From Vibrio salinus (lineage in GTDB: Bacteria > Pseudomonadota > Gammaproteobacteria > Enterobacterales > Vibrionaceae), in contig NZ_JAJSDZ010000007.1 of assembly GCF_021272385.1 (NCBI RefSeq), positions 62,001-126,000 on the forward strand: a stretch of DNA of 64,000 nucleotides, given 5' to 3'. The position numbers were made by a program, and so were the translations under genes. This document shows positions 10,333 through 23,962 of this stretch, in pieces. Below the pieces are notes generated by a model. It saw only the letters and a program-made list of their open reading frames with translations. It did not search any database and was not told the DNA's origin. Within the stretch, counting starts at the first letter, position 1. Every line of letters starts with the position of its first letter.

Positions 10333-10764
10333 ATGGAAAAATTACAGTTTCATCATCTAGAACCTATCCAGTTTCCATTAATACAACGCTTTTATAAGCA
10401 ATTTTACCCGACATCAAAACCAAAACGAAATGAGAAAGCCCTTATCGTTCGCGCTGCTGACACATTGAATATTGTTGCTTGTGTCAGATTCAGACAGGTA
10501 GATCCACACTATCAACTTCTTACCGGGATGGCAGTATCAACCGAACAAAGAGGGCAAGGTATTGGAAAAGCACTGTTAGCATATTGCCAACAAAATATTT
10601 TGGACAATAAGTGTTATTGTTTTGCCTATTCACACCTGACGGATTTTTATAAAGCACATGGTTTTGTTCCTTTGGAAGCGGGCCAACTGCCACTATCAAT
10701 TAAAGTTCTGTATCATCGCTACACAAATAGTGGAAAATCATTAGTTGCTATGCAATATTTGTAG
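10333..10764 (+). CDS. GNAT family N-acetyltransferase
   Basis: A 143-residue cytoplasmic protein with GNAT motif A, MAVSTEQRGQGIGKALLAYC (Q/RxxGxG acetyl-CoA loop), and a C-terminal YSHLTDFYKAHGFVPLEAG block. The substrate is unknown. The ATG at 10333 gives MEKLQFHHLEPIQF; a TTG-started extension to 10246 would run into the murB start and is less likely. It lies just upstream of pssA on the same strand and may be co-transcribed. Confidence 0.85.
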   Translation: MEKLQFHHLEPIQFPLIQRFYKQFYPTSKPKRNEKALIVRAADTLNIVACVRFRQVDPHYQLLTGMAVSTEQRGQGIGKALLAYCQQNILDNKCYCFAYSHLTDFYKAHGFVPLEAGQLPLSIKVLYHRYTNSGKSLVAMQYL

Positions 10765-10866
10765 AATATTCATCATATTTACACTGCTCGTGTAGCTTTT
10801 ATAAACCTGAATTTGGTAGTATCAGACATTCGCAACTTTGCAAGAAATGAAGGTAATACACTAAAC

Positions 10867-12207
10867 ATGATCGCTCGTAGAAATCTTTTCGAACAGCTAC
10901 CTACTGTTGCGCTCAACCCAGATAACTTTGAAGCATTATATTCCGCAGAGCAATTTCGAACCTATCTTATAAACAAAATTCGCAACGCAAGTAACCGAAT
11001 TTATATTGTTGCTTTATATTTGGAAAACGATGAAGCTGGACGAGAGATACTGACAGAGCTATACGAGACGAAGCAACGAAACCCAGGTTTAGATATACAG
11101 ATTTGTGTCGATTGGCATCGGGCTCAAAGAGGACTTATCGGTGCGGTGAAATCTCAGGGTAATGCCCAGATGTATCAGGAGTTTGCCAACAATTATGATC
11201 ACAAAATACCCGTCCATGGTATACCGGTAAGAAGCAGGGAAGTCTTTGGCGTACTCCACCTGAAAGGGTTCATTATTGATGATACTGTAATATACAGTGG
11301 AGCAAGCCTGAATAATGTCTATTTAGGCTATAAAGATCGGTATCGCTACGACAGATACCATACTCTTGAAAACAAAACACTGGCAGATGCAATGGTTTCT
11401 TACATTCTTGATTCCATTATTACTCATTCAGCCGTCCATGAATTAACAAATGAGTCCCGGCCAACGACCAAAGAGTTAAAACCGGCAATTCGTCAGTATA
11501 GAAGCAGTCTAGCACTGTCTTCTTATCGCTTTGATTCCCAGCAAATATCAGAAAATGAAGTTGCAGTAACGCCTCTGGTTGGTTTAGGGAAAAGACGTAA
11601 CAATCTGAATCGTCATATCGTCAATTTAATTGCTCAGGCAAAAGAAGAGATCTTTATTTGCACCCCTTACTTTAACTTTCCGAAAAGTGTGTCATCCCAG
11701 GTAAAAAAAGCGCTCAAACGAGGAGTAAAAGTACATATAATCGTGGGTGATAAAACTGCAAATGACTTTTATATCCCTCCAACAGAAACATTCAAGACAA
11801 TTGGCGGACTTCCTTATTTGTATGAACTAAATCTGCGCCGGTTCGCTAAGTTAAACGAAGCGCGAATTGCCAGCAGACAACTGTCAATCCACCTATGGAA
11901 ACACGATGACAATAGTTTTCACCTAAAAGGTATCTGGGTTGATAAGAAATTCATGTTGCTTACAGGGAATAACCTGAATCCAAGAGCATGGAAACTTGAT
12001 TTAGAAAATGGTCTGTTTATACAAGATAGAAATTATCTTATCAAAGATAAATTTGAGCGAGAATTTGATTGTATACTCCAACATACCCAGCTGATTTGCT
12101 GTTACAAACAAATTGAAAAGTTGGATGACTATCCTCTGGCTGTTCAGAAGTTAATTAAACGAATACTACGAATTAAAGCAGATCGAATCCTGAAACAAAT
12201 ATTGTAA
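10867..12207 (+). CDS. pssA: CDP-diacylglycerol-serine O-phosphatidyltransferase
   Basis: PssA makes phosphatidylserine, the precursor of phosphatidylethanolamine. It belongs to the phospholipase D superfamily and acts as a ribosome- or membrane-associated peripheral enzyme. Two HKD motifs are visible: HLKGFIIDD followed by TVIYSGASLNN, and HLKGIWVDKKFMLLTGNN. The conserved VDWHRAQRG and KDRYRYDRYH also match E. coli PssA (451 residues; here 446 from ATG 10867). An upstream in-frame start at 10813 is possible. Not co-located with psd. Confidence 0.95.
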   Translation: MIARRNLFEQLPTVALNPDNFEALYSAEQFRTYLINKIRNASNRIYIVALYLENDEAGREILTELYETKQRNPGLDIQICVDWHRAQRGLIGAVKSQGNAQMYQEFANNYDHKIPVHGIPVRSREVFGVLHLKGFIIDDTVIYSGASLNNVYLGYKDRYRYDRYHTLENKTLADAMVSYILDSIITHSAVHELTNESRPTTKELKPAIRQYRSSLALSSYRFDSQQISENEVAVTPLVGLGKRRNNLNRHIVNLIAQAKEEIFICTPYFNFPKSVSSQVKKALKRGVKVHIIVGDKTANDFYIPPTETFKTIGGLPYLYELNLRRFAKLNEARIASRQLSIHLWKHDDNSFHLKGIWVDKKFMLLTGNNLNPRAWKLDLENGLFIQDRNYLIKDKFEREFDCILQHTQLICCYKQIEKLDDYPLAVQKLIKRILRIKADRILKQIL

Positions 12208-12303
12208 ATCTATAGTGGGGGGCCATCCCCTCTCTATTCCTTTCCTCAGGTTAAACGAACCGTTTGTACCAATCTGTATATGCACTTAGACAAGGCATAA
12301 TGC

Positions 12304-12334
12304 AAAAAGCCCCGACCAGAAGGTCAGGGCTTAA
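12304..12334 (-). terminator. rRNA operon terminator
   Basis: On the minus strand AAGCCCTGACC pairs with GGTCGGGGCTT (one mismatch) around TTCT and ends in TTTTTG. It lies 8 bp past tRNA-Asp and closes the rrn operon. Confidence 0.85.
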
Positions 12335-12341
12335 AATCAAG

Positions 12342-12418
12342 TGGCGGAGCGGACGGGACTCGAACCCGCGACCCCCGGCGTGACAGGCCGGTATTCTAAC
12401 CAACTGAACTACCGCTCC
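12342..12418 (-). tRNA. tRNA-Asp (anticodon GUC)
   Basis: 77 nt with encoded CCA; begins GGAGCGGTAGTTCAG, anticodon GTC in CTGTCAC. It is the distal tRNA of the rrn operon, after 5S. Confidence 0.96.
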
Positions 12419-12478
12419 GCATTGGCTAGCTAAAGTGCTAATCTGTGTCATCAGAATCTCTGATAACAGAAAATAAAA

Positions 12479-12596
12479 GCCTGGCGATGTCCTACTCTCA
12501 CATGGGGAAACCCCACACTACCATCGGCGCTAATTCGTTTCACTTCTGAGTTCGGCATGGAGTCAGGTGGGTCCAAATCGCTATGGCCGCCAGGCA
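12479..12596 (-). rRNA. rrf: 5S ribosomal RNA
   Basis: Begins TGCCTGGCGGCCATAGCG and ends with its complement GACATCGCCAGGC; contains CCATGCCGAACTCAG in loop C. The ends form the terminal stem, so the boundaries are good to a few bases. Confidence 0.97.
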
Positions 12597-12680
12597 AATT
12601 CGTTAATTCAGAAAGCTGTCTTATTCTCAACCCACAACCAAGATTCTCTCTTGAGTCCGCCAAAACCTTTTCGGTGTTGT

Positions 12681-15570
<2,890 letters not shown>

Positions 15571-15771
15571 ATACAACCCGAAAAAGTTTCGGAATGTGGT
15601 CTTGTCACCAAGATTTGTCTGCCATTTTTATACATGCGGCAGACTATGATATTGCCGGACTCAATTTCCAAGAACACTTGATTGTGTTGGTCTTTCTTAT
15701 ACAAGAAAGTATTGAGAACTTTTACAAACAGTTTTGTTTAAAAACAAAACTGCTTTGTCAGCTTTCCAAAT

Positions 15772-15782
15772 TGTTAAAGAGC
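15772..15782 (-). promoter_or_regulatory. boxA antiterminator in the 16S-23S spacer
   Basis: Minus strand GCTCTTTAACA, the core of the NusB/S10 boxA, lies between tRNA-Ala and 23S where rrn operons normally carry a second copy. Confidence 0.75.
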
Positions 15783-15847
15783 GTGATTCATAAAGAACCA
15801 TGTTTAACCATTCTCTTCCCATTCACAAAGAAAAGAACACTTAAAGA

Positions 15848-15923
15848 TGGTGGAGCTATGCGGGATCGAACCGCAGACCTCCTGCGTGCAAGGCAGGCGC
15901 TCTCCCAGCTGAGCTATAGCCCC
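15848..15923 (-). tRNA. tRNA-Ala (anticodon UGC)
   Basis: 76 nt with encoded CCA; begins GGGGCTATAGCTCAGC, anticodon TGC in CTTGCAC. Second tRNA of the rrn spacer. Confidence 0.97.
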
Positions 15924-15958
15924 ATCAGGTGTCGATACCGCTTCAATTCAATGTGAAT

Positions 15959-16035
15959 TGGTGGGTCTGAGTGGACTTGAACCACCGACCTCTCGCTTAT
16001 CAGGCGAACGCTCTAACCACCTGAGCTACAGACCC
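15959..16035 (-). tRNA. tRNA-Ile (anticodon GAU)
   Basis: 77 nt with encoded CCA; begins GGGTCTGTAGCTCAGG, anticodon GAT in CTGATAA. First tRNA of the rrn spacer. Confidence 0.97.
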
Positions 16036-16100
16036 AGTATCGTCTCTTAATAACATAAACCTTCAATCTGTGTGAACACTCGACAATAATCATCATCGTG

Positions 16101-17643
<1,543 letters not shown>

Positions 17644-17842
17644 AAGTTTTTTGATGCCTTAGCATCGGCTCAATGAATACTGATAACATGCACTACTTTA
17701 TCAAAAGTAATGTTATGTTGAATTGACTGTGCCAAACATTCATTCTAAAAAGAAATCCTGTTCGTTTTGGTCACTCGTATCATTGATAAAATCTTTTGGA
17801 TGTTTATCCGACGAGTGCCCACACAGATTGATAGGTTTATAT

Positions 17843-17853
17843 TGTTAAAGAGC
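17843..17853 (-). promoter_or_regulatory. boxA antiterminator in the rrn leader
   Basis: Minus strand GCTCTTTAACA about 30-45 bases after the P2 start and about 200 bases before 16S, the usual position for rrn antitermination. Confidence 0.8.
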
Positions 17854-17892
17854 TCTAGCCTTCATGCTTACCACTCTCGGCCAGGGGAGCGT

Positions 17893-17920
17893 ATAATACG
17901 CTTTTAAAATTCAGAGTCAA
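17893..17920 (-). promoter_or_regulatory. rrn P2 promoter
   Basis: -35 TTGACT (17915-17920), 16-bp spacer, -10 TATTAT (17893-17898) and then ACGCTCCCC. Closest promoter to 16S. Confidence 0.8.
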
Positions 17921-17963
17921 GGTTTAATTTACATTAACTTCTTTTTCTCTTTTACCTTGGGTT

Positions 17964-17979
17964 TGTGAGTTATCTCACA
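17964..17979. promoter_or_regulatory. CRP-type palindrome between rrn P1 and P2
   Basis: TGTGA-GTTATC-TCACA is a perfect CRP core (TGTGA-N6-TCACA). It is centred about 20 bp downstream of the expected P1 start and about 85 bp upstream of the P2 start. Function is inferred from sequence only. Confidence 0.6.
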
Positions 17980-17997
17980 TCCCTTTGGTGGAGCGGC

Positions 17998-18025
17998 ATT
18001 ATAGAGAGCTTTCGACACATGACAA
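17998..18025 (-). promoter_or_regulatory. rrn P1 promoter
   Basis: -35 TTGTCA (18020-18025), 16-bp spacer, -10 TATAAT (17998-18003), discriminator GCCGCTCC. The upstream bases are A/T-rich, fitting an UP element; Fis sites were not scored. Confidence 0.85.
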
Positions 18026-18207
18026 GCTTTTTTGTATCATTTGGGTTTAAACGGTCAAAAAGAAGGCAAATACTATCAATATTAAATTCAAGCTTTGAAA
18101 TCAATCACAGCAATTCGTTGGCAAAACCGTGAAGTTACACGTAAGATTAAATTATCTGTTCTCTAAAAAAGATTCATTTACTCTATCTTTCTATTAACAA
18201 AATTAGA

Positions 18208-18669
18208 ATGTTAACTATGTATTCAAACAAAACATTATTAATCGTTGCTCTGGTAACTATCTTAGGGGTGGTCATTCTTTCATATGTCGATCACTTATCT
18301 CCTGTTCTTACTTTCGTTATAGGAGTCGTCGCTACATTTATTATCTTCAGTCTTTTTGGCAAGTCATCAGGTGATCAATCATCATCTTCTCAACTGGGTA
18401 CAACCACTTTATACGTCGGTAACCTACCTTATAAAGCGAATGAATCTCATGTAAAAACGCTTTTTTCTGAGTATGGTGAAGTTTTTGCCGTTCGTCTTAT
18501 GAAGGATAAGAAAACCGGTAAGCGTCGTGGCTTTGGGTTCGTTGTCATGTCTGAATTAGATGCACCGAAGACCATCGATGCTTTAAACGAATATAATTAT
18601 ATGGATCGCACGCTCAAAGTAAGAATTGCCAACGATCCAAAATCTACTGATAAGGAAAACAATCTGTAA
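18208..18669 (+). CDS. membrane-anchored RNA-binding protein (RRM domain)
   Basis: A 153-residue protein with two hydrophobic segments at about 9-25 and 31-49, a Ser-rich linker, then one RNA recognition motif. RNP2 is LYVGNLPY and RNP1 is [10 protein letters not shown], with the conserved aromatic residues present, so RNA binding is likely. The target is unknown. The hydrophobic hairpin suggests tethering to the inner membrane, unusual for an RRM protein. ATGs at 18208 and 18217 are both possible. The last 26 bp overlap the 3' end of the convergent murI gene. Confidence 0.88.
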   Translation: MLTMYSNKTLLIVALVTILGVVILSYVDHLSPVLTFVIGVVATFIIFSLFGKSSGDQSSSSQLGTTTLYVGNLPYKANESHVKTLFSEYGEVFAVRLMKDKKTGKRRGFGFVVMSELDAPKTIDALNEYNYMDRTLKVRIANDPKSTDKENNL

Positions 18670-19507
18670 CGTTGAATCCAAACCAATTAAGGCATTCTTC
18701 TAACGCGATACTTTTGTCATCGATTTGCGTGGAGAATGCCTTGTTTACTCTCCGCACCCGCAGCGCTTGAGACTGTCCTAACAAATCAACCACTCTCCTT
18801 GCTATGGCTTCCCCTGAATCAATCAATTTAACAGCGGGACCAAGAACTGTCTTAATTTCTTCTCTAATTAGTGGGAAATGCGTACACCCTAGTACCGCGA
18901 CATCGATTTTATCCTTTAGCCCGTACAACTCAACCGTCAGCGAATCAAGATTAACGGCTTTTCCCTGTAACTTATTCTCAGCCATATTCACCAGTGCAGT
19001 ACTTCCCAACATATGAACCGGTATATTATTTGAGAACTCATTAATAAGTATATTGATGTAATCTCTCTTTACTGTTGCCGGGGTAGCAATTAATCCAACG
19101 GCTTTTTCAGCCGCCAGACAAGCGGGTTTAATGGCAGGGACGACACCAACAACCGGAATTGTCAGCGTCCGACGCAAGTCCGGTAACGCTATGGTACTGG
19201 CTGTATTACATGCAATAACAACAAGGTCAATCGCTTCCTGCGCTACAACCCGGGAGACCAGATTTACAACCCGGTCGATAAGAACCGACTCTGGAAGTTC
19301 ACCATAAGGATAGCCTTCGTTATCATAGAGATAAGTATAGTTACACTCTGGTAGCTTCTGTTTTACCTTTTGAAAAACGGAAAGACCTCCGACGCCGGAG
19401 TCGAATAGCAATATATTTACAGTTGAGTTAACGAACACAAGGTTACAACTATCAAACAGAAAGGTGGAAATAATACTCCACAACGACACTGAGTCAAACA
19501 AACCCAT
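18644..19507 (-). CDS. murI: glutamate racemase
   Basis: MurI converts L-Glu to D-Glu for peptidoglycan. It shows [13 protein letters not shown] near the N-terminus with catalytic VIACNTAST and the second cysteine in [11 protein letters not shown]. The ATG at 19507 leaves about 32 residues before LLFDSG, more than in relatives; a GTG near 19438 would give a shorter, more typical N-terminus. It follows btuB, as in E. coli, with a hairpin between them. The 3' end overlaps the convergent RRM gene. Confidence 0.94.
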   Translation of the reverse strand: MGLFDSVSLWSIISTFLFDSCNLVFVNSTVNILLFDSGVGGLSVFQKVKQKLPECNYTYLYDNEGYPYGELPESVLIDRVVNLVSRVVAQEAIDLVVIACNTASTIALPDLRRTLTIPVVGVVPAIKPACLAAEKAVGLIATPATVKRDYINILINEFSNNIPVHMLGSTALVNMAENKLQGKAVNLDSLTVELYGLKDKIDVAVLGCTHFPLIREEIKTVLGPAVKLIDSGEAIARRVVDLLGQSQALRVRRVNKAFSTQIDDKSIALEECLNWFGFNVTDCFPYQ

Positions 19508-19518
19508 TCACTTTAGAT

Positions 19519-19546
19519 AATTTGGCCGCCTTCCTACGGCCAAATT
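19519..19546 (-). other. btuB-murI intercistronic hairpin
   Basis: AATTTGGCCG and CGGCCAAATT form a perfect 10-bp stem with an 8-base loop, directly after the btuB stop and 12 bp before the ATG of murI. No T-run follows, so it may be an mRNA-stability or translation-control hairpin rather than a full terminator. Confidence 0.6.
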
Positions 19547-19549
19547 CTC

Positions 19550-21397
19550 CTAGAACTGATAAGTCAGCTCCACAAAAACCGTTCTACCTTCTCCTCGGTA
19601 ATAACCACCGCTGCCATACCCTGTCTGATAGCCTTTATCAAAAAGATTATTTGCTTTCAATCCAGCAGAAAAGTGATCGTTAACTTGGTATTTTAGAGCT
19701 GAATCTAGGGTTATATAGGAATCTAGCCACTCACTACTACTGACTCTTTGACCTACATAGTTTGTGACTATTGAACCAGACCATTTATCTAAGTTATAGA
19801 GCATAGTCCAACTATAAGTATGCCGTGCTCTTTTATCCAATTGTGCACCATCTGATGCGTCCTCTGGATCTTTCCAATCGGCCGTCAACTTATGATTAAT
19901 ATCCCACGTATCAAAACTAGCACTGAGTTCTATACCCGTAATTACGGCATTCTCTACATTTGAAGGCCGCCAAACACTATCACTTCCAACTTTCCAGTCA
20001 ATCATATTCTTAATGTCATTCCGGTAGACTGACATTTGCCAAGACAAGAAGCTGTGATAGCCTCGGACACCAAATTCCCGAGAAGTAGAACTTTCTGGCT
20101 GTAGATCGGGATTACCTGCAGTAAAAGTCGAAGCTGGCCAATACAAGTCATTGAACGTTGGTTCTTTATACCCAGTGCCATAACTTGTAAATAGTTGCAG
20201 TTCATCTGTAAACCAATATCCTAACCCGGTATTCCAGGTGGAATGATGACCAAATGCACTCGAATCATCATACCGAGCACTAAGCTCGTACGTGAAATCA
20301 TTGTATTCTGTTGAAGACGTAACATACGCAGACTGTATGTGCTTTTCGGTTCCGCCATAGTTAGTGGTATAACCGCCAAGCCGATCTGCTTTATCCTGAG
20401 AATATTCAAACCCGAGTTGTAGATGAGTGATATCTTTTACTGAGAAGGTATTCAACCAGCTCAGTGAGTTCTTTCGAGTCCTGAGAATTTGCTTGGCATC
20501 AGAGTCATCCGCAAGTCCATAACCATCTTTATTATATTTAGTTGAGACTTGAAATTCTGACGATAAATTGTTCTGTGTATATCTGAGTAAACCTGTAAGA
20601 AGCTTAAAATCTATATCATCACGATATTTAGAATATGGAGATGAGATACTAGAACTCTCATTATATGAATTTTTCATATAACCGGAAAACTGACCTAACC
20701 ACTTATCATTAAACTGATTACGTAAGTGACCGACTAAAGTTTGAGCCTCATACCCATGGTGATCTGAAGACAGACTATAGACGTTGTAACCCTTACTTCT
20801 TTCTTGAGAGGCAATGATTTCACCTTTCGCAGAATCGCTAATTTTTCCAACACTCTTAATACCAACAAAACTATGATCATGTGAACCATAACCCAATTTT
20901 GCTTTGTGCTCAGATTTAAATTCTGCACTGGTCGTAATACTAATCACACCACCTATAGCATCAGAACCATACGCAGCAGCTCTAGGTCCTCTTATAACCT
21001 CAATCTGTTCAATTGCAAAAGCAGGGATGAGGCCAATAGACGAGCCACCGCTAGTAAGAGAATTAATACGAACACCATCCAAAAGAACAAGTGAGTGTTT
21101 AGAACTCGTCCCTCTTAAAAAGATAGAAGTTGCTTGCGCTTTTCCACCGGATGAGACGACTTCCACACCGACAAGCGCTTTTAAAATGTCCAAAACGTTA
21201 TCCGCAGGTAGAGCTTCAATATCCTGTTTAGTAATGGTTGTTGTTGCAGCTAGTACCGATGTTGCTTTCTGCTGAAACCGATTCGCCGTCACAACCACAG
21301 TATCGGTATCATTATCAGTGGATGTCTGGGCGTAAGAAAATGAGGTGTAAGAAGATAGCGATATGGCGACGGCCATCGCTAAAGCTGACTTTTCCAT
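19550..21397 (-). CDS. btuB: vitamin B12 transporter BtuB (TonB-dependent outer-membrane receptor)
   Basis: BtuB imports cobalamin across the outer membrane using TonB energy. The 615 residues comprise a signal peptide (cleaved after about SYA, 23), the TonB box DTVVVTANR at about 33-41, the plug domain (residues about 45-150, with LRGTSSKHSLVLLDGVRI) and a beta barrel ending ELTYQF with terminal Phe. Start ATG 21397 follows AGGA at a 7-base gap. A cobalamin riboswitch precedes it, and trmA is divergent, as in E. coli. Confidence 0.96.
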   Translation of the reverse strand: MEKSALAMAVAISLSSYTSFSYAQTSTDNDTDTVVVTANRFQQKATSVLAATTTITKQDIEALPADNVLDILKALVGVEVVSSGGKAQATSIFLRGTSSKHSLVLLDGVRINSLTSGGSSIGLIPAFAIEQIEVIRGPRAAAYGSDAIGGVISITTSAEFKSEHKAKLGYGSHDHSFVGIKSVGKISDSAKGEIIASQERSKGYNVYSLSSDHHGYEAQTLVGHLRNQFNDKWLGQFSGYMKNSYNESSSISSPYSKYRDDIDFKLLTGLLRYTQNNLSSEFQVSTKYNKDGYGLADDSDAKQILRTRKNSLSWLNTFSVKDITHLQLGFEYSQDKADRLGGYTTNYGGTEKHIQSAYVTSSTEYNDFTYELSARYDDSSAFGHHSTWNTGLGYWFTDELQLFTSYGTGYKEPTFNDLYWPASTFTAGNPDLQPESSTSREFGVRGYHSFLSWQMSVYRNDIKNMIDWKVGSDSVWRPSNVENAVITGIELSASFDTWDINHKLTADWKDPEDASDGAQLDKRARHTYSWTMLYNLDKWSGSIVTNYVGQRVSSSEWLDSYITLDSALKYQVNDHFSAGLKANNLFDKGYQTGYGSGGYYRGEGRTVFVELTYQF

Positions 21398-21442
21398 TGT
21401 TATATCCTAAATCGCGTTAAAAATAACCGAACACTCCTAAAA

Positions 21443-21632
21443 TTCGGCTGTTGGCAGGTCTTCGGACTTAAGAGCTCAGCAAGGATGAATTGCCACCTAG
21501 GATTCGACTTCCCCTATTTACAAGAGTGTCTGATGAATCTTCGTTCTCTTTTACCGCTGCGCGTCAGTTCTGGATTTACACCAGATTCCCTTTTCAGTAT
21601 TCGTAGCACGACAAATACACCAACATTTCGAG
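21443..21632 (-). promoter_or_regulatory. cobalamin (AdoCbl) riboswitch controlling btuB
   Basis: The minus-strand leader has the class features: GGGAATCTGGTGTAAATCCA, then CTGACGCGCAGCGGTAA, then GGGAAGTCGAATC and the B12-box-type AGTCCGAAGACCTGCC. It ends 45 bases before btuB. A small stem (CCGAA/TTCGG, 21427-21447) encloses a TAGGAG sequence and is followed by TTATTTTT, a candidate expression platform. Confidence 0.92.
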
Positions 21633-21799
21633 AGCAGGATGATATTGACCAATATTGAATTTGTCTACACTAAATTCAGTACGACTGAACGATTTGATAC
21701 ACAAAATGCCAGTGAATTCTCGATGAAGACTGGACATCAACAATGAATTGACTAAAATCTGCGCTCCCTAAGCTTGAACTAGATAAAGGTAATATTAGA

Positions 21800-22906
21800 A
21801 TGGCGATTTCGGATATGAACTCACAGCGCTACCAAACTCAGTTAGCAGAAAAGATTTCCCGCCTGACTGACCTGTTTTCACCTTTTGGTATACCTGAATT
21901 AGAAGTTTTTGAATCACCAGAAAAAAATTACCGTATGCGGGCAGAATTCCGAATCTGGCATGAAGGTGATGACCTTTTCTACATCATGTTTGATCAGGAA
22001 ACAAAATCGAAATATCGGGTTGATCAGTTCCCGGCAGCAAGTCGACTCATCAACACAATGATGTCAGAGCTGATCACTCAGCTAAAGGCGAATGACATTC
22101 TAAGAAAAAAATTGTTTCAGGTGGACTTTCTGTCAACACTCAGTGGCGAGATTCTAATTTCATTGCTCTATCACCGGCAGATAGACGAAACATGGACAGA
22201 AAAAGCGAAAGAATTAAAACAAACACTACAAGGGAAAGGCTACAACGTTAATTTAATCGGACGGGCAAGAAAAATTAAAATCGTCGTCGATCAGGATTAC
22301 GTAACCGAAAAGCTTCATGTGCATGGAAAACCCTATGTATACCAGCAAATTGAAAATAGCTTTACTCAGCCGAACGGTAAGGTAGCTGAAAAGATGCTGG
22401 ACTGGGCTGTCGATTGTACCCGGCAAAGTGTTGGCGATTTACTTGAGCTCTATTGTGGAAATGGCAACTTTTCACTGGCATTAGCACAAAATTTTCGTCA
22501 GGTACTGGCGACGGAACTGGCAAAACCTTCAGTTCAGTCTGCTCAATTTAATATTGCCGCCAATAAAATCGATAATGTACAAATCATTCGCATGTCTGCA
22601 GAAGAATTTACTCAGGCAATGGAAGGAAAAAGAGAGTTTCGCCGCCTTAAAGATGCCAATATCGATTTGCAGAGCTACGACTGTCATACTATCTTTGTCG
22701 ATCCACCAAGGTCAGGAATGGATGCTGATACCTGCAAAATGGTACAAAACTATGAACGTATTATGTATATTTCCTGTAATCCGAAAACGCTGAAAAGCAA
22801 TTTAAACATCCTGTCCCAAACCCATAAAATTACCCGCTTTGCTCTTTTTGATCAGTTCCCTTACACCCACCACATGGAATGTGGCGTTTTGCTAGAACGA
22901 TTATGA
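21800..22906 (+). CDS. trmA: tRNA (uracil-5-)-methyltransferase (m5U54)
   Basis: TrmA uses SAM to form ribothymidine at position 54 of tRNAs (and tmRNA). The 368 residues show [16 protein letters not shown] near the N-terminus, the SAM-binding [16 protein letters not shown], the VDPPRSGMD motif, and the catalytic cysteine in YISCNPKTL followed by the C-terminal [12 protein letters not shown]. Length equals E. coli TrmA (366) within two residues. It is divergent from btuB and ends at a palindromic terminator. Confidence 0.97.
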   Translation: MAISDMNSQRYQTQLAEKISRLTDLFSPFGIPELEVFESPEKNYRMRAEFRIWHEGDDLFYIMFDQETKSKYRVDQFPAASRLINTMMSELITQLKANDILRKKLFQVDFLSTLSGEILISLLYHRQIDETWTEKAKELKQTLQGKGYNVNLIGRARKIKIVVDQDYVTEKLHVHGKPYVYQQIENSFTQPNGKVAEKMLDWAVDCTRQSVGDLLELYCGNGNFSLALAQNFRQVLATELAKPSVQSAQFNIAANKIDNVQIIRMSAEEFTQAMEGKREFRRLKDANIDLQSYDCHTIFVDPPRSGMDADTCKMVQNYERIMYISCNPKTLKSNLNILSQTHKITRFALFDQFPYTHHMECGVLLERL

Positions 22907-22920
22907 TTCTGCCCTAACAA

Positions 22921-22947
22921 AACAAGCCGCGAATTCGCGGCTTGTTT
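22921..22947. terminator. bidirectional terminator trmA / yijD
   Basis: AACAAGCCGCGAA/TTCGCGGCTTGTT is a perfect 26-bp palindrome with A- and T-rich edges, placed between the convergent trmA and yijD stops. Confidence 0.85.
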
Positions 22948-22962
22948 AACTTAGCTCACCAG

Positions 22963-23331
22963 CTAATCCCGACTGAAGTACCCCATTTTTTTGCCAATCC
23001 ATAGCATTAATACCAAAACAATCACAATCGCAATGAAATTGGAACCGGATTCCGGATATTCAGCTTTTACAAACGCCGAATGTCCAAACACCCCGACAAA
23101 GAAACTCGCCAGCCCAACAAGAGGAAAATCCTCCGAGACTGGTTTTTTTAAATATTCTTGGTAAAGCGACTGCACTGAAAGTGCTAGCGCAATGATCGGA
23201 AAAATTGAAAAATTGATTTCAGCCATGGTTAACCAAGATAGGATCGCATCACAGCACATCCCTGCAATCAATGCTAACACTAAGTTTTTTAACTCTGTGT
23301 TTCTGTATGTATTTTTACCTTCATTCGACAT
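22963..23331 (-). CDS. yijD: YijD family inner-membrane protein (DUF1422)
   Basis: A 122-residue protein with four hydrophobic segments (about 13-34, 38-52, 70-88 and 95-114). The function is unknown. Identification rests on its hydrophobic pattern and position after fabR, the invariant fabR-yijD order in enterics and vibrios. Its start overlaps fabR by 11 bp, so translation is probably coupled. Confidence 0.85.
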   Translation of the reverse strand: MSNEGKNTYRNTELKNLVLALIAGMCCDAILSWLTMAEINFSIFPIIALALSVQSLYQEYLKKPVSEDFPLVGLASFFVGVFGHSAFVKAEYPESGSNFIAIVIVLVLMLWIGKKMGYFSRD

Positions 23332-23962
23332 GAATTGAATCCACCTTCGGTTTATTACTTATGCAATCATGGTGATAGCTACGCACTCCTTTTGCTATCA
23401 CCCTCAGTTGAGTAATAAGACGCTCAGCCAAAGCATCCCGTTCACTTTTATCCAAATCCAAAGCCAAAGCCCCCGAGCTGAAAACTAACGTCACTGAAGC
23501 TTCCGCCTGAATCATGGCATGTTCTCGATCTAATCCGGTTGCCACCAGATATTCCGTCAATTCAGCAATAAAATGCTGAATCTCACGAGCAACGGCGGCA
23601 CGGAAAGCATAAGACGTTCCAGAACGCTCCCGGAGTAAGAGACGAAAAATATTTGGGCTGTTTTCGATAAACTCCATAAACGTTGCTACTGACGTTTTAA
23701 TCACACTTCCCTGAGCCACAATCCGCTGCCTTGCCTGACGCATCAATTGTCGTAAAATCAATCCACCTTCATCAACCATGGTCAAACCCAGTTCGTCCAT
23801 ATCCTTAAAATGACGATAGAATGATGTCGGAGCAATACCGGCTTCTCTTGCAACTTCCCGAAGACTTAAATTAGAAAAACTGCGATCCGTACCCAGTTGT
23901 CTAAAGGCTGCATCAATTAACGCACGTCGAGTTTTTTCTTTTTGTTGAGCGCGAATACCCAT
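23321..23962 (-). CDS. fabR: TetR-family unsaturated fatty acid synthesis repressor FabR
   Basis: FabR represses fabA/fabB according to the unsaturated to saturated acyl-CoA/ACP ratio. From [16 protein letters not shown] the product is 213 residues with the HTH segment [20 protein letters not shown] and the conserved [12 protein letters not shown] of the ligand domain. The start at 23962 matches E. coli [13 protein letters not shown]; a longer frame to 23989 is unlikely. It is divergent from sthA. Confidence 0.95.
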   Translation of the reverse strand: MGIRAQQKEKTRRALIDAAFRQLGTDRSFSNLSLREVAREAGIAPTSFYRHFKDMDELGLTMVDEGGLILRQLMRQARQRIVAQGSVIKTSVATFMEFIENSPNIFRLLLRERSGTSYAFRAAVAREIQHFIAELTEYLVATGLDREHAMIQAEASVTLVFSSGALALDLDKSERDALAERLITQLRVIAKGVRSYHHDCISNKPKVDSIHVE

